A program made the position numbers and the translations under genes. The notes beneath the pieces are model-generated. The model had not been told where the DNA came from. It did not search any database and saw nothing but the letters and a program-made list of their open reading frames with translations. 16,775 nt of DNA from Woeseiaceae bacterium (GTDB lineage Bacteria; Pseudomonadota; Gammaproteobacteria; Steroidobacterales; Woeseiaceae): contig JALHUQ010000068.1 in the NCBI GenBank assembly GCA_022866645.1, positions 1-16,775 on the forward strand. The letters are read 5' to 3'. Shown in pieces: positions 7,072 to 14,839 of the stretch (position 1 is the first letter of the stretch; each line of letters starts with the position of its first letter).

Positions 7072-7664
7072 TGGGCGACATACTGGTTCTGTACTATTCA
7101 CCGAAAGGCTCAACTGAGGCGTTGGCGCGGGAAGTTTGCAGAGGTGTCGACTCCGTAAAGGGAATGGCCGCTCGGTTGCGTACCGTCCCCGATGTCTCGG
7201 CGCTGACCGAGGCCTCTGAGAGTTCGATACCGGCATCCGGCCCTCCCTACGCAAGTATCGCCGATTTATCCGAATGTGCCGGCATCGTCATGGGCAGCCC
7301 GACGCGGTTTGGCAACATGAGTGCTGCGCTCAAGTACTTTATCGATTCGACTGTCGCAGAATGGGTGAAGGGCACTTTAATCGGCAAGCCGGCAGGCGTT
7401 TTTACGTCAACGTCATCGCTGCACGGTGGGTCTGAAACCACGCTCTTGACCATGGCCATCCCGTTACTGCATCACGGCATGTTGTATGTGGGCCTGCCTT
7501 ATTCGGAAAAAGAACTGTCGACAACGACTACCGGCGGGTCAACGTACGGGGCAACGCACGTGACCTGGGGGCGCAATCCCGACCCGTTGTCGGAAGACGA
7601 AAAACGGCTCGCGTTCGCGTTGGGAAAGCGAGTCGCGGAAATTGCCGGCAAACTGGCTGGCTAG
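7071..7664 (+). CDS. wrbA: WrbA-type NAD(P)H:quinone oxidoreductase
   Basis: WrbA is a cytoplasmic flavodoxin-like FMN enzyme that reduces quinones by two electrons, avoiding semiquinone radicals. The product has 197 residues, the family length. The FMN phosphate loop is YYSPKGSTEALAREV (9-23), in the SxxGxT pattern. GSPTRFGNMSAALKYF, FTSTSSLHGGSETT and YGATHV are the other conserved blocks, and HHGM, seen in WrbA proteins, is present. It resembles the Pseudomonas type more than the E. coli type, for example in PYSEKEL. Its ATG overlaps the arsC stop by one base (TGATG), so coupling is likely. Its stop codon lies inside a CTAG palindrome shared with the hda stop on the other strand, leaving no room for a terminator between the convergent genes. 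Confidence 0.95.
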   Translation: MGDILVLYYSPKGSTEALAREVCRGVDSVKGMAARLRTVPDVSALTEASESSIPASGPPYASIADLSECAGIVMGSPTRFGNMSAALKYFIDSTVAEWVKGTLIGKPAGVFTSTSSLHGGSETTLLTMAIPLLHHGMLYVGLPYSEKELSTTTTGGSTYGATHVTWGRNPDPLSEDEKRLAFALGKRVAEIAGKLAG

Positions 7665-8350
7665 CCCGCCTCGACATCCAGTACCGTTCGCACGAACGGA
7701 ATAGTCAGGCGCCGCTTGGCGCGCAAGGCCTCCTTGTCCAGGCGATCGAGTACTTCATACAAGCTCGTCATATCGCGACGACTGCGCGTCAGGAGATAGC
7801 GGGCCGTGTCATCGGGGAGTTCAAGACCTCGATGACGCGATCGCAATTGCAAGGCTATGACGCGCTCGGTCTCGTCCAGCGAGCGAATCTGAAATACCGG
7901 CAACCTGGCGAGGCGACTTTGCAGGTCGGCCAGTTCGATTGGGCACTCACGCGGCGAGGTAGCGGCCGCCACCACCAGTTGCGCGCCGGCATCGACGGCC
8001 TGGTTGCAAAGACTGAAAAGCGCTGTTTCCCATTCGGATTGACCGACAACCTCTTGAAGATCGTCGATACAGATCAGCTCACGACTTGCCAGTCCTTCGA
8101 GCATTCCCGGTCCGGCGGCGGCAAACATCGATAGCGGCACGTACACCGCCCGATCGCCCGCGGTGTCACAAACGGCTTGCAACAGATGGGTCTTGCCGCT
8201 GGATGGCGCACCCCACAGCCAGCAACCATGTCCTTCTACGCCCTTTGCGATGTCGAGCAACGTCGCTACGAGCGTCTCGTTACCCGTGTCGAGGTAGCTC
8301 GCGAAGACCGCATGGTCTGCGAGCTGCAACGGAAGCGCCAGCTGGCTCAT
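7661..8350 (-). CDS. hda: DnaA regulatory inactivator Hda
   Basis: Hda binds the DNA-loaded beta sliding clamp and stimulates ATP hydrolysis by DnaA, preventing re-initiation of chromosome replication. The 229-residue product begins with a clamp-binding motif QLALPL at residues 3-8, the hallmark of Hda. The AAA+ core shows a Walker A-like GAPSSGKT (47-54), Walker B ICIDDL (93-98), a sensor/arginine-finger region around QSRLARL, and the C-terminal lid with YLLTRSRRDM. It lacks the DnaA DNA-binding domain, which excludes DnaA itself. It is the last gene of a four-gene leftward operon; its ATG overlaps the stop of the upstream membrane protein gene by four bases (ATGA). Its stop overlaps that of convergent wrbA. 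Confidence 0.96.
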   Translation of the reverse strand: MSQLALPLQLADHAVFASYLDTGNETLVATLLDIAKGVEGHGCWLWGAPSSGKTHLLQAVCDTAGDRAVYVPLSMFAAAGPGMLEGLASRELICIDDLQEVVGQSEWETALFSLCNQAVDAGAQLVVAAATSPRECPIELADLQSRLARLPVFQIRSLDETERVIALQLRSRHRGLELPDDTARYLLTRSRRDMTSLYEVLDRLDKEALRAKRRLTIPFVRTVLDVEAG

Positions 8351-9417
8351 TCAAGCTCCCGGTCCGGCTCCGGAACTCGCTCGGGGTGCTCATTGAGATA
8401 GCGGTGATAAGCAAACCGTAGCAGCACCGACAGTACTGCAGCCGTCGGTAACGCCAGCAGGATGCCGAAGAAACCGAATAGCTGTCCGCCAGCGGCCACG
8501 GCAAAGATCACCAGGACCGGGTGCAGGCCAATGCGATCGCCGACCAGCTTTGGCGTCAGCACCGACCCTTCTATCATTTGGGCAATAGTGAAAATGGCGA
8601 TGACACCGGCCAGATTCCAGAGCGGGTTTGGCTCCAGCGCCACTGTCAAACCAGCGAGACCAATGCCGAACACGAAGCCAAGGTAAGGAACGAAACTGAC
8701 CAACCCGGCAACGACGCCGATGGCGATAGCAAACTTCAAGCCCAACAGGGTCAGGCCCAGTGAATAAATAAGCGCCAATGCCAGCATGACCAATATTTGT
8801 CCGCGCAGGAACGCGCCAAGAACATCATCCGTTTCCTGCGCGAGTTTGAGCACGGTTTTTCGCTGCGCTTCCGGCAGCAAAGCACTGAGGTGGGACATGA
8901 AGGAATCCCAGTCACGCAGCATGTAGAAAGTGATGATGGGGATCAGGAACAGACTGAGAACGGCCATAACAACAGCCCCGCCCGACTTGCCCATGCCAAG
9001 CAGGATTTTGCCGCTCCAGCTACTCAACATGTCGCCGTAGTTGGCGAGGAAAGCGCCGATGCCAACATTCTTCCCGGGCTCAAGGTTCAACCAGCCGGAT
9101 ACTGTGGGTAGCCAGACCTGTTCAAGTTGTCGCGTAATATCCGGTAGTGCCTTAAATAAGGCGGCGATTTGCGCCTTGATTAATGGCCCCATCAGCAGAA
9201 TGAGCAGCGCCAGCAACAGGAACGTGAGTAAAAACACAACGACCACAGCTATGGTTCGCGACAGCTTCAGTTTCTGCAATCGATCTGCCAGCGGATCGCC
9301 GATGTAAGCGAGCAACCCGGCCGCGACAAAAGGTGTTAGTACCGGCGCCAGCAAATAGAACAGCCAGCCCGTCAGGACGACTGCGATTAGCCAGTTCAAT
9401 CGAAGATCGGACTGCAT
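8347..9417 (-). CDS. AI-2E/PerM-family membrane protein
   Basis: This is a multi-pass inner-membrane protein of the AI-2E transporter/PerM family. Named members are linked to autoinducer-2 export or Na+/H+ antiport, but most are uncharacterised, so the substrate is open. The 356-residue product shows the family layout: N-terminal hydrophobic segments (for example WLIAVVLTGWLFYLL and a Leu/Val-rich pair near 55-80), a soluble region around 85-145, and a C-terminal bundle with LSLFLIPIITFYMLRDWD and GVVAGLVSFVPYLGFVFG. Near the C-terminus are the conserved EGSVLTPKLVGDRIGLHP and FGFFGILLALPTAAV. ATG 9417 is chosen because it lies two bases after the stop of the upstream gene; the frame extends upstream to 9456, overlapping that gene. 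It sits in the operon directly before hda, as in Pseudomonas from memory. Confidence 0.92.
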   Translation of the reverse strand: MQSDLRLNWLIAVVLTGWLFYLLAPVLTPFVAAGLLAYIGDPLADRLQKLKLSRTIAVVVVFLLTFLLLALLILLMGPLIKAQIAALFKALPDITRQLEQVWLPTVSGWLNLEPGKNVGIGAFLANYGDMLSSWSGKILLGMGKSGGAVVMAVLSLFLIPIITFYMLRDWDSFMSHLSALLPEAQRKTVLKLAQETDDVLGAFLRGQILVMLALALIYSLGLTLLGLKFAIAIGVVAGLVSFVPYLGFVFGIGLAGLTVALEPNPLWNLAGVIAIFTIAQMIEGSVLTPKLVGDRIGLHPVLVIFAVAAGGQLFGFFGILLALPTAAVLSVLLRFAYHRYLNEHPERVPEPDRELE

Positions 9418-9419
9418 CG

Positions 9420-9965
9420 TTACTCGCCCCGCCGTGCCCGGCGTGACCAGGACCAAACGTAGTCAATGCCGCTGATGACAACCGTAATCAGCACTGAAGC
9501 GCCAAGCACCGTAATGGATATTTGATCCGGCCAGCCATATCCGGCTCGACTCAGGACAAACAACAGAAACAATAACTGCAGAGCAGTATTCAGTTTGCTG
9601 ACCCGCGTTGGCTCGCCTTGTAAGGGGCGAACGAAATAATTATAGGCGATTGCTCCGGCGACGATGACGATGTCGCGCGATATGACGACGACCGCCAGCC
9701 AGACAGGTATGTCCGCCGTGTAGGCCAAAGTGACAAACATACCCGCGACCAGCAATTTGTCCGCAATCGGGTCGAGCAAAGCACCGAGGCGGGTATGCCA
9801 GTCGAAGCGCTTCGCGAGATAGCCGTCAAGACCATCGGAAAAACCCGCCAGCCAGAATAACACCAGCGCACCGCCGAAGCGTCCTTGCAGGATCAACACA
9901 AGGATCGGCGCAACCAAAACTATGCGCATCATTGAAATTGCGTTGGGTAACCATTTGAAAGACAT
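9420..9965 (-). CDS. CDP-alcohol phosphatidyltransferase family enzyme (PgsA-like)
   Basis: This is a predicted integral membrane enzyme that transfers a phosphatidyl group from CDP-diacylglycerol to an alcohol, most simply glycerol-3-phosphate, giving phosphatidylglycerophosphate. In 181 residues it has the full catalytic signature: D44-x2-D47-G48-x2-A51-K52-x8-G61-x3-D65-x3-D69. Lys replaces the usual Arg at 52, with Arg at 53. Hydrophobic helices surround it (for example 10-26, 71-84 and 85-105). The start begins with MSFKWLPNAISMMR, like PgsA N-termini. It lies 26 bp after the DUF2066 gene and two bases before the membrane protein gene. In many gammaproteobacteria pgsA is beside uvrC, so this may be a second paralog or a different head-group enzyme; I leave the symbol blank. 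Confidence 0.88.
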   Translation of the reverse strand: MSFKWLPNAISMMRIVLVAPILVLILQGRFGGALVLFWLAGFSDGLDGYLAKRFDWHTRLGALLDPIADKLLVAGMFVTLAYTADIPVWLAVVVISRDIVIVAGAIAYNYFVRPLQGEPTRVSKLNTALQLLFLLFVLSRAGYGWPDQISITVLGASVLITVVISGIDYVWSWSRRARRGE

Positions 9966-9991
9966 GCGAGAACTCTAGACCTATCGGATAC

Positions 9992-11089
9992 TCAGGGGCT
10001 GTAGAAAAATTCTAACGCAGAACCCGGTTCCAGGTCGCCGAAATCCTTTGCGGCCTCCTGTTCCAGCAGTCCGGCAAAACGCAAGGCACGGCTCAAACGA
10101 GCCGCTCCACCGCGGACTTCAACCTGATAACTCACCGTATCGCCGGCCACTTGCTCTATTCGAAAACTTTCGATCAGGCGGACACTCTGCAACATCTTTT
10201 GCAGAGCCCCATAGGCGTCAACGGTTTCAACGCCGGAAACATTCAGCATTACTAGTTCCAATGGCGCATCGCCGCCTACGGAGAATTCAGCCGCGAGCAA
10301 GTCCGCAACCTGACCGACGATGGCTTCAGCCGGACCCGTCCAGGTCCGGGTTTCAGCACCGAAAACGTAGGTCCAGCGGTCTTGCTGACTGCTGGACGGT
10401 CGGATGCGTCCGATGAGGATCGAATCCGCCTCATACCGTTCAGATGCCTCGATAATGCGCTCATCAAATCCGCCCCAGATATCACTGAAAGTAACGCTTT
10501 GCAGATCGATAGTGTCGAGCAAGGGAAATGCCAGTGGTAATCCTCGTTTGTTCGCAATTTCGAGCACCCGCTGTCGCAACAGCAGGTTGCGATCAATGGA
10601 ACGTGACTCCTGCTCCAGCCGATCCGGATCCCCCGCCGCAACAATTTCCCGTTCTCCCTGACCCCAGTCGACCGCCAGCCACACGAGTGTCAGCGGTCGA
10701 TCGCGTCCCCAGACGGTTTGCCCGGAAGCCCGCAATACTCTCTCGATGGCTTCACCGTCAAACGTGACCCAAAGAGTGTCTTCGCTACCGGGTTGAAATT
10801 GAGTGACATAGGCTGCCGGAACCGGGAACATTTCGTCAATTGCAAGCTCGTTTGCGCTCAATTCCGACCCCGAAACGCGCGACAGAACTTCAATTAGCGC
10901 AGCTCTGTAGGCATCGTCACGCGGATTATCGGACTTCTTAACCAGCGGCACTTCCGCAGAGAACAGAGTCGGCACTTCGACCGCTGGCACGGGTAGCGGC
11001 AGCAGAGCTGAAAAAAGCAGCGCTACCGATGTGTAAATGAGAGGATTCCGCCAATAGCGGACACAACTGACTTTTCGAGATTTCAACAA
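9992..11089 (-). CDS. DUF2066-domain exported protein of unknown function
   Basis: The function is unknown. The 365-residue product has a basic N-terminus, a hydrophobic stretch (about 17-36, IYTSVALLFSALLPLPVPA) and a probable signal peptidase site after VPAVE or nearby, so it is likely periplasmic or surface-exposed. The mature protein has the DUF2066 pattern: early RDDAYRAALIEVLSRVSG, then LVWLAVDWGQGEREI and SILIGRIRPSS in the middle. No catalytic motif or further transmembrane segment is visible. The start must be TTG: TTG codons at 11089 and 11086, with GGGGA seven bases before the first and no ATG or GTG nearby. It is the first gene of the operon with the phosphatidyltransferase, PerM-like protein and hda, and is divergent from purM. 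From memory the same neighbour pair occurs in Pseudomonas. Confidence 0.86.
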   Translation of the reverse strand: MLKSRKVSCVRYWRNPLIYTSVALLFSALLPLPVPAVEVPTLFSAEVPLVKKSDNPRDDAYRAALIEVLSRVSGSELSANELAIDEMFPVPAAYVTQFQPGSEDTLWVTFDGEAIERVLRASGQTVWGRDRPLTLVWLAVDWGQGEREIVAAGDPDRLEQESRSIDRNLLLRQRVLEIANKRGLPLAFPLLDTIDLQSVTFSDIWGGFDERIIEASERYEADSILIGRIRPSSSQQDRWTYVFGAETRTWTGPAEAIVGQVADLLAAEFSVGGDAPLELVMLNVSGVETVDAYGALQKMLQSVRLIESFRIEQVAGDTVSYQVEVRGGAARLSRALRFAGLLEQEAAKDFGDLEPGSALEFFYSP

Positions 11090-11096
11090 CGGTGTT

Positions 11097-11101
11097 TCCC
11101 C
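11097..11101 (-). promoter_or_regulatory. Ribosome-binding site supporting a TTG start for the DUF2066 gene
   Basis: The minus strand reads GGGGA, seven bases before TTG 11089. This decides the unusual start, since no ATG or GTG lies in frame before the signal peptide. Confidence 0.5.
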
Positions 11102-11118
11102 GTTCAGCGCCAGGCACT

Positions 11119-11124
11119 ATTATA
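11119..11124 (-). promoter_or_regulatory. Consensus -10 element of the DUF2066-hda operon
   Basis: The minus strand reads a perfect TATAAT here, about 30 bases upstream of the TTG start. No good -35 lies 16-18 bp upstream. The plus strand overlaps it with TATTAT (11118-11123), a possible -10 for purM, so the two promoters may compete. Confidence 0.4.
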
Positions 11125-11152
11125 TCGCCCTCACAGAGTATGCCACTCCACA

Positions 11153-12184
11153 ATGACCAATAAACCACTTACCTACAAAGAGGCCGGAGTTGACATCGAC
11201 GCCGGCGACGAACTCGTCGAACGGATTAAGCCTTTCGTCAAGCGAACGCGGCGCCCGGAAGTACTGGCCGGGCTGGGCGGATTCGGCGGCATGTTCGCAT
11301 TGCCGCCGGGTCGCTACCGGGAACCCGTGCTTGTGTCCGGAACCGATGGTGTCGGCACAAAATTGATGCTGGCGCAGCATTTGGATCGCCATGACACGAT
11401 AGGCATCGACCTCGTCGCGATGTGTGTCAACGATGTCCTCGTACAGGGTGCGGAGCCGCTGTTCTTTCTCGATTATTTCGCCTGTGGAAAGCTCGATATA
11501 GACGTCGCGACCCGCGTCATCGCGGGGATCGTTGAGGGATGCCTGCAAGCGGGGGCATCATTGATTGGCGGCGAAACGGCCGAAATGCCGGACATGTATG
11601 CAGAGGGAGAATACGATCTGGCCGGATTTACTGTCGGCGTGGTCGAGCGTGAACAGCTGATCGATGGCAGCAACATCAGTGCGGGCGACGCGATTATTGG
11701 CATAGCGTCCAGCGGGCCACACTCCAACGGATATTCATTAATTCGAAAGATACTCGATCGTGCGCCGCGCGCTGAAATCGATGGTCGCCCAGCCAGTGAG
11801 GTCTTGCTGGCGCCAACCCGTATCTACGTCAAATCTGTCCTGTCGCTAATTCAATCTTTTCGCGTCAAAGGACTTGCACACATTACCGGCGGTGGTATCA
11901 CCGAGAATGTTCCACGCGTTTTGCAGGGCCCCGTCGATGCCGAAATTGACACGAACAGCTGGTCGCAAGGGCCGGTGTTCGACTGGCTGGCAAAGATCGG
12001 AAACGTCGAGACGGCGGAGATGCGCCGTACATTCAATTGCGGCGTCGGCATGGTTGTGATCGTTGATAAAGCGGATGCAAAAGCAGCAGCGCTGCATCTC
12101 AATGGCCAAGGCGAGCGCGCCTGGCAAATTGGTCGTATTGTTTCCGCCGACCCCTCTGCGCCCAGAGCCGTCAGATACGTCTGA
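11153..12184 (+). CDS. purM: Phosphoribosylformylglycinamidine cyclo-ligase (AIR synthetase)
   Basis: PurM closes the imidazole ring of FGAM with ATP to make aminoimidazole ribonucleotide, the fifth step of purine synthesis, in the cytoplasm. The 343-residue product matches the family length (345 in E. coli). Conserved blocks are in order: YKEAGVDIDAGDELVERIK at the N-terminus, GGFGGMF, the ATP/phosphate-binding SGTDGVGTKLMLA, AMCVNDVLVQGAEPLFFLDY, GETAEMPDMY, SSGPHSNGYSLIRKI, HITGGGITEN and NCGVGMVVIV. The start ATG 11153 gives the standard N-terminus, although no strong ribosome-binding site is seen. The TGA stop overlaps the purN start by one base. No PurR-box-like palindrome was recognised upstream. 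Confidence 0.98.
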   Translation: MTNKPLTYKEAGVDIDAGDELVERIKPFVKRTRRPEVLAGLGGFGGMFALPPGRYREPVLVSGTDGVGTKLMLAQHLDRHDTIGIDLVAMCVNDVLVQGAEPLFFLDYFACGKLDIDVATRVIAGIVEGCLQAGASLIGGETAEMPDMYAEGEYDLAGFTVGVVEREQLIDGSNISAGDAIIGIASSGPHSNGYSLIRKILDRAPRAEIDGRPASEVLLAPTRIYVKSVLSLIQSFRVKGLAHITGGGITENVPRVLQGPVDAEIDTNSWSQGPVFDWLAKIGNVETAEMRRTFNCGVGMVVIVDKADAKAAALHLNGQGERAWQIGRIVSADPSAPRAVRYV

Positions 12185-12831
12185 TGGCAAACCGCTGCAA
12201 AACTGCGATCCTGATTTCCGGATCGGGCACCAATTTGCAGGCCTTTATCGACGCTGTCGCCGGCGGTGATCTCGACCTCGAGCTGGCAGTCGACTTCAGC
12301 AATAACCCGAAAGCCTATGGGCTGGAACGTGCCGAAAAGGCAGATATTCCGACGGTCTGCCTGCCGCACTCCGACTACCCGGATCGTGAGTCATTTGATC
12401 GCGCGATTATTCACGAACTGGACCAGTTCGACCCGGATCTGCTCATACTGGCAGGATTTATGCGCATTCTTAGTCCGGGCTTCGTCGCCCACTATTCGGG
12501 CAAGATCCTGAATATCCATCCCGCGCTTCTGCCGCTCTATCCCGGTATGAATACCCATCAGCGAGTATTGGATTCAGGCGACACCTGGCACGGCAGTACG
12601 GTGCACTTCGTGACGGAGGAGCTGGACGGTGGTCCGCGAATTCTGCAGGGCCGACTGGCGGTGACGCCCGGTGAGACGGCCGAGGAACTGACGAGCCGCG
12701 TGCAGGCGATCGAGCATAAAATTTACCCAGAAGCTGCCGGTTGGGTAGGCTCAGGCCGCGCCAAATTTCGAAACGGCGATTGCTGGATTGACGGTGTCGT
12801 CGCCGAAGCGCCCGTGGTTCAGGACTTCTAA
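12184..12831 (+). CDS. purN: Phosphoribosylglycinamide formyltransferase, folate-dependent (GART)
   Basis: PurN transfers a formyl group from 10-formyltetrahydrofolate to GAR, the third step of purine synthesis. The 215-residue product has the phosphate-binding loop ISGSGTNLQAFI (11-22). The catalytic triad is Asn110 and His112 in LNIHPALLP, and Asp148 in EELDGGP, equivalent to N106, H108 and D144 of E. coli. HGSTVHFV and the folate-site segment LILAGFMRILS (87-97) are also present. The ATG overlaps the purM stop (TGATG), so the pair is translationally coupled, as in many gammaproteobacteria. The gene converges on dcd, with a 74-bp gap that holds only short palindromes such as CCGATCGG and no clear terminator. 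Confidence 0.98.
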   Translation: MANRCKTAILISGSGTNLQAFIDAVAGGDLDLELAVDFSNNPKAYGLERAEKADIPTVCLPHSDYPDRESFDRAIIHELDQFDPDLLILAGFMRILSPGFVAHYSGKILNIHPALLPLYPGMNTHQRVLDSGDTWHGSTVHFVTEELDGGPRILQGRLAVTPGETAEELTSRVQAIEHKIYPEAAGWVGSGRAKFRNGDCWIDGVVAEAPVVQDF

Positions 12832-12905
12832 CGGATGCAATTTTGCCATCAGACCGCCGCAATGTCTGAGGCAGGGTCTGGCACGCGACCGATCGGACGG
12901 AGTAA

Positions 12906-13472
12906 CTACGCCTTCGGCAACGTGACCCCGGTTTGCCCCTGATACTTCCCCCCACGATCCCGGTAAGACGTTTCGCACAGCTCATCCGATTCCAGAAACA
13001 ACATCTGTGCGACGCCTTCATTCGCGTAAATCTTCGCCGGCAAGGGCGTCGTGTTCGAAAACTCCAAAGTCACATGTCCCTCCCACTCCGGTTCCAGCGG
13101 CGTCACATTCACAATGATCCCGCAACGAGCGTAGGTTGACTTGCCAAGACAGATCGTCAACACCGACCGCGGAATACGGAAGAATTCGATCGTACGGGCC
13201 AGAACGAAGGAATTCGGCGGAATGACACAGACATCGCTTTTCAGGTCAACGAAGCTGGATTCATCAAATGCTTTTGGATCAACAATGACTGAGTTGATGT
13301 TCGTGAATATTTTGAATTCGTCCGAGCATCGAACGTCGTAGCCGTAGCTTGAGGTTCCGTAGGACACGATACGCCCGCTACTATTCTCACGAACCTGGCC
13401 AGGCTCAAACGGCTCAATCATGCCGTGCTCTGTCGCCATGCGACGAATCCAGCGATCCGATTTGATGCTCAT
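12906..13472 (-). CDS. dcd: dCTP deaminase
   Basis: Dcd converts dCTP to dUTP and ammonia, supplying most dUMP for thymidylate synthesis in Gram-negative bacteria. The 188-residue product is nearly the Pseudomonas form end to end, beginning MSIKSDRWIRRMATEHGMIEPF and ending GKYQGQTGVTLPKA in short segments. The active-site block GKSTYARCG supplies the Ser and Arg, and VTLEFSNTT carries the catalytic Glu; SYGYDVRCS is the nucleotide-binding strand. The bifunctional dCTP deaminase/dUTPase of archaea is excluded by this similarity. The ATG overlaps the mrp stop by four bases (ATGA), so it is translationally coupled to it. This mrp-dcd pairing is common in gammaproteobacteria. It is convergent with purN. 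Confidence 0.97.
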   Translation of the reverse strand: MSIKSDRWIRRMATEHGMIEPFEPGQVRENSSGRIVSYGTSSYGYDVRCSDEFKIFTNINSVIVDPKAFDESSFVDLKSDVCVIPPNSFVLARTIEFFRIPRSVLTICLGKSTYARCGIIVNVTPLEPEWEGHVTLEFSNTTPLPAKIYANEGVAQMLFLESDELCETSYRDRGGKYQGQTGVTLPKA

Positions 13473-14566
13473 CGGCTACCCTCAACGACGATGTTGCCAA
13501 ATTTTGAGCTGTAATCCGCGCGCTGCGATGCCAGAGCAATCGCGATCCGCATTGCGGTTTTTCGATAAGCACCCGCGATATCGGAATCAGGCTCCGCAAT
13601 GACTGTCGGCAATCCACTGTCCGTTTGCGCACGAATACGAGCGTCGAGCGGCAATCGCCCGAGCAGTGGAATCCCGAAATCCGCCACCATTTTGTCTGCA
13701 CCACCCGCGCCGAATATCGCATCTTCGTGCCCGCAGGACGTACAAATATGTGTGCTCATGTTTTCCACCACACCCAACACGGTTATCGAGACCTTCTTGA
13801 ACATAGCCAGTCCCTTGCGAGCGTCCAATGTCGCGATGTTTTGTGGTGTCGTCACGATCACCGCGCCCGATACCGGTATTTTCTGCGATAGCGTGAGCTG
13901 AATGTCACCCGTACCCGGTGGCATATCGACGATCAGATAGTCGAGGTCGCTCCACTCGGTCTGATGCATCAGTTGATTCAGCGCCGTCGTGACCATAGGG
14001 CCTCGCCAGACCATCGGCTGATCCGGATCGACGAGGAATCCGATCGACATGACCTGCAAACCATGGCCCTTCAGCGGCAACATCGTCTTGCCGTCCTCGC
14101 TGACCGGCTGCTCGCCTGCCAGCCCCAACATATGCGGCTGACTGGGCCCATAAATATCTGCGTCTAATATGCCGACGGCCGCGCCCTCGGCGGCAAGTGC
14201 CAGTGCGACATTCACAGCAACCGTCGATTTGCCCACTCCGCCCTTGCCCGATGCGATGGCTATGATGTTCTTGATGCCGGGAACCGGCTTGAGATTGCCT
14301 TGCACCGCATGCGATGAAATTTTTATTGTCAGGTCGACAGCGACCGTCGCGGCGCCTGTAAATTGACGTAGCTCAGCCTCTATCTGCGCCCGAATCGACT
14401 CGAACGCACTCCTGGCGGGAATTGCCAGCTCGACCTTCACGTTGACACTGCTGTCGTCAGAAGTGACATCGAGCACGCGGCCAATCTTGTGCAATTGTTC
14501 GCCAATCGCCTCTAACTCAATGGAATTGAGGAACTTATTCACATCTGATTTTGTTGACACCGTCAC
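13469..14566 (-). CDS. apbC: Iron-sulfur cluster carrier protein Mrp/ApbC
   Basis: ApbC/Mrp is a deviant-Walker P-loop ATPase that carries and delivers 4Fe-4S clusters to target proteins in the cytoplasm. From GTG 14566 the product has 365 residues, similar to E. coli Mrp (369). The N-terminal MIP18/DUF59-like domain covers about residues 5-90. The P-loop is SGKGGVGKSTVAVN, followed by GILDADIYGPSQPHMLG, VDMPPGTGD and the cluster-binding C-x2-C in HICTSCGHED. The start is uncertain: the frame stays open to 14866, but those 100 extra residues look random. A promoter with TSS near 14627 lies inside the extension, and GTG codons occur at 14566 and 14560. Both give family-like N-termini; the ribosome-binding site is weak. 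The gene is in an operon with dcd and divergent from the HEAT-kinase gene. Confidence 0.93.
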   Translation of the reverse strand: MTVSTKSDVNKFLNSIELEAIGEQLHKIGRVLDVTSDDSSVNVKVELAIPARSAFESIRAQIEAELRQFTGAATVAVDLTIKISSHAVQGNLKPVPGIKNIIAIASGKGGVGKSTVAVNVALALAAEGAAVGILDADIYGPSQPHMLGLAGEQPVSEDGKTMLPLKGHGLQVMSIGFLVDPDQPMVWRGPMVTTALNQLMHQTEWSDLDYLIVDMPPGTGDIQLTLSQKIPVSGAVIVTTPQNIATLDARKGLAMFKKVSITVLGVVENMSTHICTSCGHEDAIFGAGGADKMVADFGIPLLGRLPLDARIRAQTDSGLPTVIAEPDSDIAGAYRKTAMRIAIALASQRADYSSKFGNIVVEGSR

Positions 14567-14633
14567 ACTTCGCTGGCTGGCATTAGGTAAAATTCGGGGA
14601 CGAATGACCGGGGAACTGGAAATTCGAGAGCAC

Positions 14634-14661
14634 ATTGTAACGGAGCTGACTGGAGTCTGAA
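14634..14661 (-). promoter_or_regulatory. Probable sigma70 promoter of apbC-dcd
   Basis: On the minus strand TTCAGA (14661-14656) and TACAAT (14639-14634) are separated by 16 bp. The -10 matches five of six consensus bases and the -35 four of six. Transcription would begin near 14627, about 60 bases before GTG 14566. This argues against any apbC start upstream of that point. Confidence 0.5.
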
Positions 14662-14839
14662 AGCCAGTATTGGCGGGCGATGTGCGGGCCCGATGTGGCA
14701 TAATGTCGCGTTGGGGAGTAGCGGAAGCGGCTAATGGGTGAAGATTCCGGCCATCGGTCAATCCGTATTGCTTGGGCAAGAGCGAATTTGCGATTGGCGT
14801 TACATAACACAATGACAACAGTGATCTGATGCGGTGAGT

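Noticed and set aside
12832..12905. Terminator between convergent purN and dcd
   Set aside because: Only short palindromes (GCAATTTTGC, CCGATCGG) and an imperfect AGACC/GGGTCT pair are present, with no adjacent T-run.
14696..14704. TGGCATAAT as an extended -10 promoter for the kinase gene
   Set aside because: No -35 lies at 16-18 bp, and the site is about 135 bp before the start. It remains possible but is too weak to list as a feature.
14641..14833. tRNA or small RNA gene in the apbC/kinase gap
   Set aside because: No cloverleaf arms, T-loop GTTCGAATC-like sequence or terminator hairpin with a T-run was found.
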